Assembly: GCF_900324475.1 (NCBI RefSeq)
Contig: NZ_LT992502.1
Location: forward strand, 3,844,001 to 3,908,000
Source: Enterobacter bugandensis
GTDB lineage: Bacteria > Pseudomonadota > Gammaproteobacteria > Enterobacterales > Enterobacteriaceae
Reading direction: 5' to 3'
Length of the DNA: 64,000 bases
Positions within the stretch are counted from its first letter, which is position 1, and every line of letters begins with the position of its first letter. Positions 39,631-50,668 of the stretch are shown here, piece by piece. Position numbers and translations under genes: made by a program. The notes under the pieces were generated by a model. That model did no database searches, was not told where the DNA came from, and saw only the letters and a list, made by a program, of their open reading frames with translations.

Positions 39631-39731
39631 ACGCATTCGTCATCAAAGGGAGGATATTCATGATATGCTACCACTTTGGACCCTGGTGATACCAGAAAAG
39701 GGCTTGTATCTTCACATCAGGGTAGCTATAG

Positions 39732-40127
<396 letters not shown>

Positions 40128-40168
40128 CACTTCACAGTTGACTATGGTAGAGTAACTGTGAAGACAAA

Positions 40169-40352
40169 ATTTCTCTGAGATGTTTGCAAGCGGGCCAGTC
40201 CCCTGAGCCGATATTTCATACCACAAGAATGTGGCGCTCCATGGTTGGTGAGCATGCTCGGTTCGTCCGAGAAGCCTTAAAACTATGACGACACATTCAC
40301 CTTGAACCAAGGGTTCAAGGGTTACAGCCTGCGGCGGCATCTCGGAGATTCC
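40169..40352 (+). ncRNA. ssrS: 6S RNA
   Basis: 184 nt, the same length as E. coli 6S RNA and nearly identical as I remember it. The ends (ATTTCTCTGAGATG and CATCTCGGAGATTCC) pair to form the closing stem, and the central bubble that mimics an open promoter is intact. 6S RNA binds sigma70 RNA polymerase in stationary phase. It sits between zapA and fau, with which it is co-transcribed in E. coli. Confidence 0.97.
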
Positions 40353-40376
40353 CTCTCTCTTCTTCTACCGACTACC

Positions 40377-40973
40377 ATGACTCAATTCCCTGAAGTTTCT
40401 GCTTCGCGCCAGGACATCCGTCAGCTCATTCGCCAGCGTCGTCGCGCCCTGACGTCCGAACAACAAGCACATTTTGCGCAGCAGGCCGCTGCCCGCATGA
40501 TGGCCTATCCGCCCGTGGTAATGGCAAACACCGTCGCGCTCTTTCTCTCGTTTGACGGCGAACTGGACACCCAGCCGCTTATCGACCAGCTCTGGCGCGC
40601 CGGGAAAAAAGTTTACCTGCCGGTACTGCATCCGTTCAGCCGGGGCAATCTGCTGTTTCTGCACTACCATCCGCACAGCGAGCTGGTGGTGAATCGTCTG
40701 AAAATTACCGAGCCGAAACTCGACGTGCGCGACGTATTACCGCTGTCCGAGCTGGACGTGCTGATTACGCCGCTGGTGGCGTTTGATGAACAGGGCCAGC
40801 GATTAGGAATGGGCGGGGGATTCTATGACCGAACGCTGCAAAACTGGCGGCAGTATGGGTTGCAGCCGGTGGGCTATGCGCATGATTGCCAGGCTGTAGA
40901 AGCCTTGCCGGTGGAGAAATGGGATATTCCGCTGCCTGCGGTGGTAACGCCAGGTAAAACGTGGCTTTGGTAG
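40377..40973 (+). CDS. fau: 5-formyltetrahydrofolate cyclo-ligase
   Basis: 198 residues from the ATG at 40377, 24 bases after the mature end of 6S RNA. E. coli K-12 is usually annotated from a later Met that gives 182 residues; the extra N-terminus here (MTQFPEVSASRQDIRQL) reads as protein. The ATP/folate-binding loop GMGGGFYDRTL is present. It converts 5-formyl-THF to 5,10-methenyl-THF and affects persister formation in E. coli. Confidence 0.94.
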   Translation: MTQFPEVSASRQDIRQLIRQRRRALTSEQQAHFAQQAAARMMAYPPVVMANTVALFLSFDGELDTQPLIDQLWRAGKKVYLPVLHPFSRGNLLFLHYHPHSELVVNRLKITEPKLDVRDVLPLSELDVLITPLVAFDEQGQRLGMGGGFYDRTLQNWRQYGLQPVGYAHDCQAVEALPVEKWDIPLPAVVTPGKTWLW

Positions 40974-40979
40974 CATAAA

Positions 40980-41053
40980 GCCGGGTGGCGCTTGCGCTTA
41001 CCCGGCCTACAAAAGCTCAACGTAGGTCGGGTAAGGCGTAGCCGCCACCCGAC
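40980..41053. repeat. REP pair between fau and serA
   Basis: CCGGGTGGCGCTTGCGCTTA and TAGGTCGGGTAAGGCGTAGC form two inverted units filling the gap between converging genes. Confidence 0.85.
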
Positions 41054-41069
41054 ACCACAGACCGCACCA

Positions 41070-42302
41070 TCAGTACAGCAGGCGCGCGCGAATCGTCCCC
41101 GGAATGGCCTTCATGCTCTGCAGCGCTTTCTCAGCAACATCTTCATCGGCTTCAATATCGATAACCACATAACCCATCTGCGAGTTGGTTTGCAGATACT
41201 GGGCGGCAATGTTAACGCTCTGCTCGGCAAAAATCTGGTTGATGGCGGTCAGCACGCCAGGACGGTTTTCGTGGATGTGCAGCAGACGACGACCGCCGTG
41301 CAGCGGCAGAGACACTTCCGGGAAGTTCACCGCAGAGAGCGTTGAACCGTTATCGGAATATTTGCTCAGCTTACCCGCCACTTCCAGACCGATATTCTCC
41401 TGCGCTTCCTGAGTAGAACCGCCGATGTGCGGCGTCAGGATTACGTTGTCGAATTCGCACAGCGGAGAGTTAAACGGATCGCTGTTGGTGGCCGGTTCCG
41501 TCGGGAACACGTCGATGGCCGCCCCCGCCAGATGCTTACGCTTCAGCGCATCGCACAGCGCAGGGATATCGACCACCGTACCACGCGCGGCGTTGATCAG
41601 CAGAGATCCCGGCTTCATCAGCGCCAGCTCTTCCGCGCCCATCATGTTTTTGGTGGAGGCGTTTTCCGGCACGTGCAGGCTGACCACATCGCTCATGTTC
41701 AGCAGGTCAGAAAGATGCTGTACCTGCGTCGCGTTACCCAGCGGCAGTTTGCTTTCGATATCGTAGAAATAGACGTGCATCCCCAGCGATTCCGCCAGGA
41801 TCCCCAGTTGGGTACCGATGTGGCCGTAGCCGATGATACCCAGCTTTTTACCACGGGCTTCGTATGAGCCCGCGGCCAGTTTGTTCCACACGCCGCGGTG
41901 CGCTTTGGCGTTAGCTTCCGGGATACCGCGCAGCAGCAGCAGCAGCTCGCCAATCACCAGCTCCGCCACGGAACGGGTGTTAGAGAACGGGGCGTTAAAG
42001 ACCGGGATACCGCGTTTTGCGGCAGCGTTCAGGTCGACCTGGTTGGTGCCGATGCAGAAACAGCCAATAGCAACCAGCTTTTCTGCCGCGGCAATCACGT
42101 CTTCAGTCAGGTGGGTACGGGATCGCAGGCCAATGAAGTGGGCATCACGGATGGCGGCTTTCAGCTCTTCCGTGTCCAGCGCGCCTTTGTGAAATTCGAT
42201 GTTGGTGTAACCCGCCGCACGAAGGCTATCAAGCGCTTTCTGATGCACGCCCTCGACCAGCAGGAATTTAATCTTGTCTTTCTCCAGTGATACCTTTGCC
42301 AT
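41070..42302 (-). CDS. serA: D-3-phosphoglycerate dehydrogenase
   Basis: 410 residues from the ATG at 42302, equal to E. coli; a longer frame upstream is noise. It has the NAD-binding Rossmann segment (GIIGYGHIGTQLGILAE), catalytic His in LTPHIGGST, and a C-terminal ACT domain (about 340-410) that binds the feedback inhibitor serine. It commits 3-phosphoglycerate to serine synthesis. The 266 bp up to rpiA hold its promoter and the rpiA terminator; in E. coli serA is activated by Lrp, but I could not place a site. Confidence 0.97.
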   Translation of the reverse strand: MAKVSLEKDKIKFLLVEGVHQKALDSLRAAGYTNIEFHKGALDTEELKAAIRDAHFIGLRSRTHLTEDVIAAAEKLVAIGCFCIGTNQVDLNAAAKRGIPVFNAPFSNTRSVAELVIGELLLLLRGIPEANAKAHRGVWNKLAAGSYEARGKKLGIIGYGHIGTQLGILAESLGMHVYFYDIESKLPLGNATQVQHLSDLLNMSDVVSLHVPENASTKNMMGAEELALMKPGSLLINAARGTVVDIPALCDALKRKHLAGAAIDVFPTEPATNSDPFNSPLCEFDNVILTPHIGGSTQEAQENIGLEVAGKLSKYSDNGSTLSAVNFPEVSLPLHGGRRLLHIHENRPGVLTAINQIFAEQSVNIAAQYLQTNSQMGYVVIDIEADEDVAEKALQSMKAIPGTIRARLLY

Positions 42303-42542
42303 TTCCCCGACCCTGTTTTTATCTGAACTGATGTTGTGCTGGATTGAAATCCGCTGTAGCCAACATATCAAAAAAAACTATTGCAGCAATATGAACGTTT
42401 GCGTCGGCACTCTGAAGAAAAGTCATACAGGGCAAAATGACAGAGTAAAATGCTGAGGAAATTTACAAACGTGGCAGGATCGGCAAAAGAGGCGGAAAAG
42501 CGTGACACAAGTCACCAAATTTAGCTTTTCAAAAATTTTTTA

Positions 42543-42564
42543 GCGGGGGGAGCACTCCCCCCGT
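42543..42564 (-). terminator. Hairpin terminator of rpiA
   Basis: GCGGGGGGAG-CA-CTCCCCCCGT is a very strong stem just after the rpiA stop on the minus strand, followed on that strand by TAAAAAATTTTT. The U-run is delayed, so efficiency is uncertain. Confidence 0.7.
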
Positions 42565-42568
42565 CAGA

Positions 42569-43228
42569 TCATTTTACGATGGTTTTCACACCGTCAGCCG
42601 TACCGATCAGCGCCACATCCGCGCCGCGGTTGGCAAATAACCCTACGGTGACGACGCCTGGAATGCCGTTGATGGCGTTTTCCAGCGCAATCGCGTCGAG
42701 AATCTCCAGACCGTGAACATCGAGGATGACGTTACCGTTGTCGGTGACCACACCCTGACGGTATTCCGGACGGCCGCCCAGCTTAACCAGTTGACGGGCA
42801 ACCGCACTGCGCGCCATCGGGATCACTTCAACCGGCAGCGGGAAATTACCCAGAATGTCGACCTGCTTGGAGGCATCCGCGATGCAGATGAACTTGTCCG
42901 CCACGGAGGCGATGATCTTTTCACGGGTCAGCGCCGCGCCGCCGCCTTTGATCATCTGCATATGGCCGTTGATTTCATCCGCGCCATCAACGTAAATGCC
43001 CAGACGATCCACTTCGTTGAGATCGAAAACGGTAATGCCGAGGCTTTTCAGCTTTTCCGTGGACGCATCGGAGCTGGAAACCGCGCCCTCGATCTGCCCC
43101 TTCATCGTGCCCAGTGCATCGATAAAGTGCGCCGCCGTTGACCCCGTACCAACACCGACAATGGTCCCTGGCTGTACGTACTGGAGAGCGGCCCATCCTA
43201 CTGCTTTTTTCAGTTCATCCTGCGTCAT
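42569..43228 (-). CDS. rpiA: Ribose-5-phosphate isomerase A
   Basis: 219 residues, family length. The phosphate/substrate loop GVGTGST is at 25-31, followed by VDGADEI and [11 protein letters not shown]. It interconverts ribose and ribulose 5-phosphate in the pentose phosphate pathway. It is divergent from argP, as in E. coli. Confidence 0.97.
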   Translation of the reverse strand: MTQDELKKAVGWAALQYVQPGTIVGVGTGSTAAHFIDALGTMKGQIEGAVSSSDASTEKLKSLGITVFDLNEVDRLGIYVDGADEINGHMQMIKGGGAALTREKIIASVADKFICIADASKQVDILGNFPLPVEVIPMARSAVARQLVKLGGRPEYRQGVVTDNGNVILDVHGLEILDAIALENAINGIPGVVTVGLFANRGADVALIGTADGVKTIVK

Positions 43229-43355
43229 GATCGTTTTGCCTGTGGTGTGAAAACTCAGGGCGCATTATAGAACACGTCGAATGGATTTCGTCTGCCAGGA
43301 AGGGAAAATTGTGTCATAGTGCAGATTAAGCAAAATTTAGGAGCCAGCCAGAGCA

Positions 43356-44249
43356 ATGAAACGTCCGGACTACAGAACACTACAGGCACTTGATGCAGTT
43401 ATTCGTGAACGCGGCTTTGAGCGCGCAGCGCAAAAGCTGTGCATCACCCAGTCCGCCGTATCACAACGTATCAAACAGCTTGAAAACATGTTCGGGCAGC
43501 CGCTGCTGGTGCGTACCGTACCGCCGCGCCCAACGGAGCAAGGTCAAAAGCTTCTCGCCCTGCTGCGTCAGGTTGAACTGCTGGAAGACGAGTGGCTGGG
43601 TGACGAACAAACGGGTTCCACGCCGCTGCTGCTCTCGCTGGCGGTGAACGCCGACAGTCTGGCGACCTGGCTGCTGCCGGCCCTTGCGCCAGTGCTGGCC
43701 GACTCCCCTATCCGCCTGAATCTTCAGGTCGAAGATGAAACCCGCACCCAGGAGCGCCTGCGTCGCGGCGAAGTGGTTGGTGCGGTCAGTATCCAGCCTC
43801 AGGCCCTGCCAAGCTGTCTTGTCGATCAGCTCGGCGCGCTCGACTATCTGTTTGTCGGTTCAAAAGCCTTTGCGGAGCGCTACTTCCCGAATGGCGTCAC
43901 CCGCGCCGCGCTGCTGAAGGCGCCTGCCGTGGCGTTCGACCATCTGGACGATATGCACCAGGCGTTTTTGCAGCAAAACTTCGACCTGCCGCCGGGCAGC
44001 GTGCCGTGTCATATCGTTAACTCGTCCGAAGCCTTTGTGCAGCTGGCGCGTCAGGGCACCACCTGCTGCATGATCCCGCATTTACAGATTGAGAAAGAGT
44101 TGAAAAGCGGTGAGCTGATTGACCTGACGCCGGGGCTGTATCAGCGCCGGATGCTCTACTGGCACCGTTTTGCGCCAGAAAGCCGCATGATGCGCAACGT
44201 GACTGATGCGCTGCTGGCGTTTGGACATAAGGTGTTGAGACAGGATTAA
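43356..44249 (+). CDS. argP: ArgP (IciA), LysR-family activator of arginine export
   Basis: 297 residues, equal to E. coli. It has an N-terminal winged helix ([20 protein letters not shown]) and a C-terminal effector domain. ArgP activates argO with arginine as co-inducer and is locked inactive by lysine; argO lies 870 bp further on in this window. It was first described as an inhibitor of replication initiation. Confidence 0.97.
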   Translation: MKRPDYRTLQALDAVIRERGFERAAQKLCITQSAVSQRIKQLENMFGQPLLVRTVPPRPTEQGQKLLALLRQVELLEDEWLGDEQTGSTPLLLSLAVNADSLATWLLPALAPVLADSPIRLNLQVEDETRTQERLRRGEVVGAVSIQPQALPSCLVDQLGALDYLFVGSKAFAERYFPNGVTRAALLKAPAVAFDHLDDMHQAFLQQNFDLPPGSVPCHIVNSSEAFVQLARQGTTCCMIPHLQIEKELKSGELIDLTPGLYQRRMLYWHRFAPESRMMRNVTDALLAFGHKVLRQD

Positions 44250-44258
44250 AATGAAAAG

Positions 44259-44288
44259 CCGGGTGGAGGCTACGCCTTACCCGGCCTA
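44259..44288. repeat. REP element between argP and yggE
   Basis: GCCGGGTGGAGGCTACGCCT followed by TACCCGGC is a single palindromic unit between converging genes. Confidence 0.8.
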
Positions 44289-44292
44289 TTGA

Positions 44293-45024
44293 TTATTGTG
44301 CAGGTTTCGGCTGTGCTGCAACGGGTTCCAGCTGGAACACCACATCAACCTGATCGTCGAACTGAATCGTTGGCTGCTCGTAGGTTTCCTGAGCAGAAAC
44401 CGGCGCGGCGTCCGCCTTCATCATCCGAACCATCGGGCTTGGCTGGTAGTTAGAGACGTGGTAACGCACGCTGTATACCGGGCCAAGCTTGCTCTTGAAG
44501 CCAGACGCCAGCTGTTCCGCCTGATGAATGGCATCATCAATCGCCGCTTTACGCGCTTCGTCTTTGTATTTCTCCGGTTGCGCAACGCCCAGCGACACGG
44601 AACGGATTTCGTTCAGTCCGGCCTTCAACGCGCCGTCCAGCAGAGAGTTCAGCTTGTCCAGCTGACGCACGGTCACTTCCACAGTGCGCACGGCGCGATA
44701 GCCTTTCAGGATACTTTTGCCGTTCTGGTAGTCGTAATCGGGCTGGGTACGCAGGTTCGCAGAGCTGATGTCTTTTTTAGCAACACCGTTCTGTTCCAGG
44801 AAAGAGAGATATTGCGCAACACGATCGTCTGCCTGTTTTTTGGCGGAAGCGGCATCTTTTGCCGCCACGTTCACTTCAATTGCCAGGGTTGCAACATCCG
44901 GTACCGCGTCCACGCTTGCGGTGCCTGACGTGACGATGTGCGGGCCATCCGGCAGTTCACTTGCCTGCGCCGACACCGCACCGAAACTTACTAATGCCGC
45001 GAGGGCCATCACTTTAAACTTCAC
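44293..45024 (-). CDS. yggE: YggE, SIMPL-domain periplasmic protein
   Basis: 243 residues from the GTG at 45024. An ATG two codons earlier (45030) directly abuts GGAGGA, too close for initiation, whereas the GTG stands 7 bases from GGAGG and gives the E. coli-like KFKVMAL N-terminus. A signal peptide (about 1-20, cleavage near AQA) precedes the SIMPL/DUF541 domain. E. coli YggE is linked to lower oxidative stress; the mechanism is unknown. Confidence 0.93.
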   Translation of the reverse strand: MKFKVMALAALVSFGAVSAQASELPDGPHIVTSGTASVDAVPDVATLAIEVNVAAKDAASAKKQADDRVAQYLSFLEQNGVAKKDISSANLRTQPDYDYQNGKSILKGYRAVRTVEVTVRQLDKLNSLLDGALKAGLNEIRSVSLGVAQPEKYKDEARKAAIDDAIHQAEQLASGFKSKLGPVYSVRYHVSNYQPSPMVRMMKADAAPVSAQETYEQPTIQFDDQVDVVFQLEPVAAQPKPAQ

Positions 45025-45116
45025 TGTCATTCCTCCATGTTGCGAAGAGTGCCCCATCAACAGGGCTCATGCCAGCAAGCTTAGCGGGTCTTGCTCAGTT
45101 GTCCATAAGACAAGGA

Positions 45117-45752
45117 TTAGTTGAACAATTCCTGGACGTGGTGAATGCCCTCTTTTGCCAGTTGAAAAGCAATAAACCACATCACCAGCCCCACCAGGGT
45201 ATTAATAATGCGCTGGGCTTTGGCAGTCCGCAGACGAGGCGCCAGCCATGCCGCCAGAATGGCGAGACCGAAGAACCAGAGGAAAGAGGCGCTGACCGTG
45301 CCGAGCGCAAACCAGCGTTTCGGCTCAACGTCCAGCTGTCCGCCCAGGCTGCCCAGCACTACGAAGGTGTCGAGGTAGACGTGCGGGTTAAGCCAGGTGA
45401 CCGCCAGCATGGTGACGATAATCTTCCAGCGGCCCTGCTTCATCACTTCGGCACTTGCCAGCTCAATGTTGCTGCTCATCGCCGTTTTCAGGGCACCGAA
45501 TCCGTACCAAAGCAGAAACGCCACGCCGCCCCAGGTCACCAGCGCCAGCAGCCAGGGGGACTGCATCAGCAGCGCGCTGCCGCCAAAAATGCCGGCGCAA
45601 ATCAGCAGCAGATCGCTCACCGCGCACAGCAGGGCAATCATCAGATGATACTGGCGGCGAATGCCCTGATTCATCACGAAGGCGTTTTGCGGGCCGAGCG
45701 GAAGGATCATGGCCGCACCTAAGGCAAGCCCTTGAAAATAATAAGATAGCAT
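45117..45752 (-). CDS. argO: ArgO, arginine exporter
   Basis: 211 residues, LysE/RhtB superfamily, with six hydrophobic helices. The N-terminal [13 protein letters not shown] is the family signature. It exports arginine and the toxic analogue canavanine. Its activator ArgP is encoded nearby. The 145-bp gap to mscS includes a REP element; the ArgP target should lie just upstream of 45752, but I could not define it by eye. Confidence 0.96.
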   Translation of the reverse strand: MLSYYFQGLALGAAMILPLGPQNAFVMNQGIRRQYHLMIALLCAVSDLLLICAGIFGGSALLMQSPWLLALVTWGGVAFLLWYGFGALKTAMSSNIELASAEVMKQGRWKIIVTMLAVTWLNPHVYLDTFVVLGSLGGQLDVEPKRWFALGTVSASFLWFFGLAILAAWLAPRLRTAKAQRIINTLVGLVMWFIAFQLAKEGIHHVQELFN

Positions 45753-45858
45753 GACGATTTTCTCGCAGTGTTGTTCTGGAGGCTGACTATACTGCGCGAA
45801 TCACATTAGAGGAAATGGATAATATTAATTGGGTATTAGCGGAGCTTATGAAAGTAAA

Positions 45859-45885
45859 GCCCGGTGGCGCGAGCGCTTACCGGGC
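45859..45885. repeat. REP element between argO and mscS
   Basis: GCCCGGTGGCGCGAGCGCTT followed by ACCGGGC is one palindromic unit just after the mscS stop. Confidence 0.8.
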
Positions 45886-45897
45886 CTACGGGTGACG

Positions 45898-46752
45898 TTA
45901 TTCTGCTTCTTTGACTTTTTTGACGTTTACGTCCATCTGCGGGTAAGGGAAGCTGATGCCGTTGGCGTCGAAATCGCGCTTGATGCGCTCCAGCACATCC
46001 CAGTAAACGTTTTGCAGATCGCTGCTTTTGCTCCAGATACGCACCACGAAGTTAATAGAGGAAGCACCCAGTTCGTTCAGGCGAACCGTCTGCTCGCGGT
46101 CCTTCAGAATGCGGTCGTCAGAGGCGATGATATTTGCGATCAGCGACTTCACCTGATCGATATCGGAATCATACGCCACGCTGATGATGAGCTCGTTACG
46201 ACGCACCGGCTCGCGGGAGAAGTTAATGATATTGCCCGCAATGATTTTCCCGTTCGGTACCACCACAATACGACCATCGACGGTACGCAGGGTGGTAGAG
46301 AAAATCTGTACCTGCAACACGGTACCGGCGATGCCGCCAAGGTCAACATATTCACCGGAACGGAACGGACGGAAAGTCACCAGCAGTACGCCCGCCGCCA
46401 GGTTTGAAAGCGAGCCCTGCAGTGCCAGACCAATGGCCAGACCGGCGGCACCAAGAACGGCAATCACGGAGGCGGTTTGCACCCCAACACGGCCCAGCGC
46501 GGCAATCAGCGTGAAGGCGATAATGCCGTAGCGCACCAGTGCAGAGAGGAAGTCAGCCACCGTGGCGTCAATGTGTCGTGCGACCATCACACGGTTGACG
46601 GCGTTCGACACGATACGCGCCACGATCATCCCGACGATGATGATGGCAATCGCCGCGACAATGTTCACGGCATAGCTCAGCAGCAGGGCCTGGTTGCGCA
46701 CCAGCCAGTTGCCGGCGTTATTGATGCTGTCTACAACATCGAGTTGTTCCAT
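45898..46752 (-). CDS. mscS: Small-conductance mechanosensitive channel MscS
   Basis: 284 residues. Three helices are visible; the pore helix TM3 (about 96-127) has the Gly/Ala packing pattern [14 protein letters not shown], with gate residues Leu105 and Leu109 in place. A beta/alpha cytoplasmic vestibule follows. It opens under membrane tension to release solutes on osmotic downshock. The C-terminus is two residues shorter than in E. coli. Confidence 0.97.
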   Translation of the reverse strand: MEQLDVVDSINNAGNWLVRNQALLLSYAVNIVAAIAIIIVGMIVARIVSNAVNRVMVARHIDATVADFLSALVRYGIIAFTLIAALGRVGVQTASVIAVLGAAGLAIGLALQGSLSNLAAGVLLVTFRPFRSGEYVDLGGIAGTVLQVQIFSTTLRTVDGRIVVVPNGKIIAGNIINFSREPVRRNELIISVAYDSDIDQVKSLIANIIASDDRILKDREQTVRLNELGASSINFVVRIWSKSSDLQNVYWDVLERIKRDFDANGISFPYPQMDVNVKKVKEAE

Positions 46753-46889
46753 TTATTCTTCCTTTTGTTAAACCAAAACACAAAATCCATCCCCCATGGA
46801 GACAGGCAGGTCAGTAAAGGGTAAACAAAAAGCACCGGCTTTGCCAAACAGATCACAAAAACAGGTATTGCAGAATATTGAAAAAGCAT

Positions 46890-46917
46890 AAAAAAAGGCC
46901 CGCATTTGCGGGCCTTC
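46890..46917 (-). terminator. Rho-independent terminator of epd-pgk-fbaA
   Basis: AAGGCCCGC and GCGGGCCTT form a stem after the fbaA stop, with an A-run at its left end that reads as a U-run on the minus strand. Confidence 0.93.
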
Positions 46918-46938
46918 TGATGCTGTTAGCAGTTCAAA

Positions 46939-48018
46939 TTACAGAACGTCGATTGCGTTCAGTTCTTTGAAAGCCTGCTCCAGACGGGTCACCATGGACG
47001 TCTGAGCAGCGCGCAGCCATACGCGTGGATCGTAGTATTTCTTGTTCGGCTGGTCTTCGCCTTTCGGGTTGCCCAGCTGGCCCTGCAGGTAAGCTTCGTT
47101 CGCTTTGTAGTACTGCAGGATACCGTCCCAGGTTGCCCACTGGGTGTCGGTATCGATGTTCATTTTCACTACGCCGTAGCTTACGGAGTCTTTGATTTCC
47201 TGAGCAGAAGAACCGGAACCGCCGTGGAAGACGAAGTTCAGGCTGTTGTGCGGCAGGTTGTGTTTCTTAGACACGTATTCCTGAGAATCACGCAGGATGG
47301 TCGGGGTCAGAACCACGTTACCTGGCTTATAAACGCCGTGTACGTTACCGAAGGACGCTGCAATGGTGAAGCGCGGGCTGATTTTGCTCAGCTCGGTGTA
47401 AGCGTAATCAACGTCTTCTGGCTGGGTGTACAGGGCAGAAGCGTCCATGTGGCTGTTGTCCACGCCGTCTTCTTCACCACCGGTGCAACCCAGTTCGATT
47501 TCCAGGGTCATGTCCATTTTGGCCATGCGCGCCAGGTACTTAGAGCAGATTTCGATGTTTTCGTGCAGTGACTCTTCAGACAGGTCGATCATGTGAGAAG
47601 AGAACAGTGGCTTACCGGTTGCCGCGAAGTGTTTTTCACCCGCGTCCAGCAGACCGTCGATCCACGGCAGCAGTTTCTTCGCGCAGTGGTCAGTGTGCAG
47701 GATAACTGGAACACCGTAGTGTTCAGCCATCTGGTGAACGTGGTGCGCACCAGAGATAGCACCCAGGATAGCAGCACCCTGAGGAATGTCAGTTTTCACG
47801 CCTTTACCTGCGATGAACGCAGCGCCGCCGTTAGAGAACTGAACGATAACCGGTGCTTTAACTTTTGCAGCGGTTTCCAGTACGGCGTTGATGGAGTCGG
47901 TACCTACGCAGTTAACTGCTGGCAGAGCGAAGTTGTTTTCTTTAGCTACCTGGAACACTTTCTGTACGTCATCACCAGTGATAACGCCAGGTTTTACGAA
48001 ATCAAAAATTTTAGACAT
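46939..48018 (-). CDS. fbaA: Fructose-bisphosphate aldolase, class II
   Basis: 359 residues, equal to E. coli. The zinc and catalytic segment LHTDHCAKK (Asp110, His111 counting Met) is intact, as are the GGSGSS phosphate loop and the HGVYKPGN segment. It cleaves fructose 1,6-bisphosphate. Last gene of epd-pgk-fbaA, 92 bp after pgk, with a strong terminator. Codon use is highly biased, as in abundant glycolytic enzymes. Confidence 0.98.
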   Translation of the reverse strand: MSKIFDFVKPGVITGDDVQKVFQVAKENNFALPAVNCVGTDSINAVLETAAKVKAPVIVQFSNGGAAFIAGKGVKTDIPQGAAILGAISGAHHVHQMAEHYGVPVILHTDHCAKKLLPWIDGLLDAGEKHFAATGKPLFSSHMIDLSEESLHENIEICSKYLARMAKMDMTLEIELGCTGGEEDGVDNSHMDASALYTQPEDVDYAYTELSKISPRFTIAASFGNVHGVYKPGNVVLTPTILRDSQEYVSKKHNLPHNSLNFVFHGGSGSSAQEIKDSVSYGVVKMNIDTDTQWATWDGILQYYKANEAYLQGQLGNPKGEDQPNKKYYDPRVWLRAAQTSMVTRLEQAFKELNAIDVL

Positions 48019-48110
48019 GTTGCTTAGTCCTGTATCTTCGGCCGTTAGAAAAGGTGCGAGCTCTTAAAAGCGCGCTGAAAATTGGGCAGGTTTCCCTGCC
48101 CTTGAATGGC

Positions 48111-49274
48111 TTACTTCTTAGCGCGCTCTTCGAGCATTGCTACTGCTGGCAGTACTTTGCCTTCCACGAATTCGAGGAATGCGCCGCCACCAGTGGAGAT
48201 GTAGGAGATCTTGTCAGCGATACCGAACAGGTCGATTGCTGCCAGGGTGTCACCACCGCCTGCGATAGAGAACGCTTCGCTGTCTGCGATTGCGTTAGCC
48301 ACGATTTCAGTCCCTTTGCGGAAGTTCGGGAATTCGAACACGCCAACAGGACCGTTCCACAGGATAGTTTTTGCGTTTTTCAGGATTTCAGCCAGTTTCT
48401 GTGCAGAAACGTCGCCCAGGTCCAGAATCTGCTCTTCGTCTTTGATGTCGTTTACAGATTTCAGGGTCGCGGTTGCGGTTTCGGAGAACTCGGTCGCCAC
48501 GCGAACGTCAGTTGGAACCGGGATATCACAGGTACCCAGCAGGCGTTTGGCTTCGTCAACCAGGTCTGCTTCGTACAGGGATTTACCCACGTTGTGGCCC
48601 TGAGCGGCAACGAAGGTGTTCGCAATACCACCGCCAACGATCAGCTGGTCAGCGATTTTAGACAGGGAATCCAGAACGGTCAGTTTGGTAGACACTTTAG
48701 AACCACCAACGATAGCGACCATTGGGCGAGCAGGTTCTTTCAGTGCTTTACCCAGTGCTTCCAGTTCGTCAGCCAGCAGAGGACCCGCACACGCGACGTC
48801 TGCGAATTTACCGATACCGTGGGTAGATGCCTGCGCACGGTGCGCAGTACCGAATGCATCCATCACGAATACGTCGCACAGTGCAGCGTATTTTTTGGAC
48901 AGGGTTTCGTCGTCTTTCTTTTCGCCTTTGTTGAAGCGAACGTTTTCCAGAACAACCAGCTCACCTTCGGCAACGTCTACGCCGTCCAGGTAATCTTTCA
49001 CCAGGCGAACCGGGTTGGACAGTTTGTCTTTCAGGTAATTAACAACCGGCAGCAGAGAGAACTCTTCGTTGTACTCGCCTTCAGTTGGACGGCCCAGGTG
49101 GGAGGTGACCATCACTTTAGCGCCCTGCTTCAGAGCCAGTTCAATGGTTGGCAGAGATGCACGGATACGCGCGTCGCTGGTCACTTTGCCATCTTTAACC
49201 GGTACGTTCAGATCGGCACGGATGAAAACGCGTTTACCTGCCAGATCCAGATCGGTCATCTTAATTACAGACAT
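48111..49274 (-). CDS. pgk: Phosphoglycerate kinase
   Basis: 387 residues, family length. The N-terminal substrate segment [11 protein letters not shown], the SHLGRPT basic patch and the C-terminal ATP-binding GGGDT are present. It transfers phosphate from 1,3-bisphosphoglycerate to ADP. It lies between epd (49 bp) and fbaA. The long plus-strand open frame across it is a shadow of its biased codons. Confidence 0.98.
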   Translation of the reverse strand: MSVIKMTDLDLAGKRVFIRADLNVPVKDGKVTSDARIRASLPTIELALKQGAKVMVTSHLGRPTEGEYNEEFSLLPVVNYLKDKLSNPVRLVKDYLDGVDVAEGELVVLENVRFNKGEKKDDETLSKKYAALCDVFVMDAFGTAHRAQASTHGIGKFADVACAGPLLADELEALGKALKEPARPMVAIVGGSKVSTKLTVLDSLSKIADQLIVGGGIANTFVAAQGHNVGKSLYEADLVDEAKRLLGTCDIPVPTDVRVATEFSETATATLKSVNDIKDEEQILDLGDVSAQKLAEILKNAKTILWNGPVGVFEFPNFRKGTEIVANAIADSEAFSIAGGGDTLAAIDLFGIADKISYISTGGGAFLEFVEGKVLPAVAMLEERAKK

Positions 49275-49323
49275 GGTGAATCCTCTCGTTGATTCTTAAA
49301 GTTTTGCAAGCGCAAGGTGCGCT

Positions 49324-50343
49324 CTACCTGAAACCTTTTGCGGCCATGGCTAACGTGGTGTCGAGCATTCGGTTAGCAAAGCCCCATTCGTTATCACACC
49401 AGACCAGCGTCTTGATAAGGTGCGCACCACTGACTCGCGTCTGCGTGCCATCCACGATGGCGCTGTGCGGGTCGTGGTTAAAATCTACTGAGACCAACGG
49501 TAATTCCGTATAGTCAACTATACCATGAAATGCTCCCTGTGCCGCTTTTTGCAGCAACAGGTTGACTTCACAGGCTTTTACCGGTTTTTTCACCGTCACG
49601 CTAAGATCGATTGCGGTGACGTTTATCGTCGGAACACGCACGGCAATCGCTTCGAAACGGTCATTAAACTGCGGGAAAATTCGGGTGATCCCTGCAGCCA
49701 GTTTCGTGTCCACCGGAATGATTGACTGGCTCGCCGCGCGAGTGCGTCGTAAATCCGAGTGATAGGCGTCGATAACCTGCTGATCGTGCATGGCGGAGTG
49801 AATCGTGGTTACGGTGCCGGATTCAATGCCATACGCATCGTCTAACAGTTTGATGACCGGAATAATGCAGTTGGTGGTGCAGGAGGCGTTGGAAACAATG
49901 CGGTGCTCGGCTTGCAGCTCATGCTGGTTGACGCCAAACACGACGGTCGCGTCGAGGTCGTTACTTCCGGGATGAGAAAACAGGACTTTTTTCGCGCCTG
50001 CTGTCAGATGCGCTTCGCCGTGTTCGCGGTTGCCATACACACCGGTACAGTCAAGCACGACATCTACACCCAGTTCACGCCAGGGTAGCCCGGAAATGCT
50101 GTTCTCATGCAGCACACGAATAGCGTCATCACCCACAAAAAGCTGATCTCTTTCCTGGCGCACATCCCAGGCGAAGCGTCCGTGGCTGGTGTCATACTTC
50201 AATAAATGCGCCATGCCAGCAGCATCCGCCAGTTCATTGATTGCCACCACGGTGATTTCCGCCCGACGTCCGGATTCATACAAAGCACGAACCACATTAC
50301 GCCCGATGCGACCGAAGCCATTAATCGCTACGCGTACGGTCAT
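49324..50343 (-). CDS. epd: D-erythrose-4-phosphate dehydrogenase
   Basis: 339 residues from the ATG at 50343; the frame opens six codons earlier. It is a GAPDH-fold enzyme: [10 protein letters not shown] binds NAD and the catalytic cysteine is in SNASCTTNC. It oxidises erythrose 4-phosphate to erythronate 4-phosphate for pyridoxal 5'-phosphate synthesis. First gene of epd-pgk-fbaA, with a Cra-like box about 120 bp upstream. Confidence 0.97.
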   Translation of the reverse strand: MTVRVAINGFGRIGRNVVRALYESGRRAEITVVAINELADAAGMAHLLKYDTSHGRFAWDVRQERDQLFVGDDAIRVLHENSISGLPWRELGVDVVLDCTGVYGNREHGEAHLTAGAKKVLFSHPGSNDLDATVVFGVNQHELQAEHRIVSNASCTTNCIIPVIKLLDDAYGIESGTVTTIHSAMHDQQVIDAYHSDLRRTRAASQSIIPVDTKLAAGITRIFPQFNDRFEAIAVRVPTINVTAIDLSVTVKKPVKACEVNLLLQKAAQGAFHGIVDYTELPLVSVDFNHDPHSAIVDGTQTRVSGAHLIKTLVWCDNEWGFANRMLDTTLAMAAKGFR

Positions 50344-50466
50344 AGATCTCCTGCAAAGCAATCCCTGAGTTTGAGGTGGCTGAAAGAGTAATCCAGCGAC
50401 GCCCGAAGGGGAATCTTTGCTATCACAAACTGCGATTGATTGGTCAATTGTCGAACATTTAATCGA

Positions 50467-50480
50467 CTGAAACGCTTCAG
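50467..50480 (-). promoter_or_regulatory. Cra (FruR)-like operator upstream of epd
   Basis: CTGAAACGCTTCAG is close to the Cra consensus core TGAAWCGNTTCA as I recall it and is nearly palindromic. Cra control of epd-pgk-fbaA is known in E. coli and links the operon to fructose 1-phosphate and fructose 1,6-bisphosphate levels. Confidence 0.7.
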
Positions 50481-50582
50481 CAAGAATAAGCGAATCGGGG
50501 AATAAAAGGAATGTCTGTCCAGATGAATAAGCGAGCTATATGACTTGCGTCACATTTTCGTTGGAATAATGACGCAAAAAAA

Positions 50583-50658
50583 GCCGGGTAAGCGCTAGCG
50601 CTTACCCGGCCTACTTTTGAGCCATTTGTAGGCCCGGTCAGCGTAAGCGCCACCGGGC
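50583..50658. repeat. REP pair after tktA
   Basis: GCCGGGTAAGCGCTAGCGCT-TACCCGGC and GCCCGGTCAGCGTAAGCGCC-ACCGGGC form two palindromic units between the tktA stop and the epd promoter. Confidence 0.85.
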
Positions 50659-50668
50659 AAAACGGCGA

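Larger units (their letters stand above)
50344..50668. promoter_or_regulatory. Promoter region of epd-pgk-fbaA and spacer to tktA
   Basis: This 325-bp geneless stretch holds the epd promoter region with a Cra-like box at its centre and a REP pair at its right end next to the tktA stop. No further gene was seen. E. coli has yggC-yggF and cmt genes between epd and tktA; they are absent here. Confidence 0.6.

Noticed and set aside
48054..49292. 412-codon plus-strand open frame across pgk
   Set aside because: It is a codon-bias shadow of pgk, rich in Phe, Gln and Val runs without family sequence.
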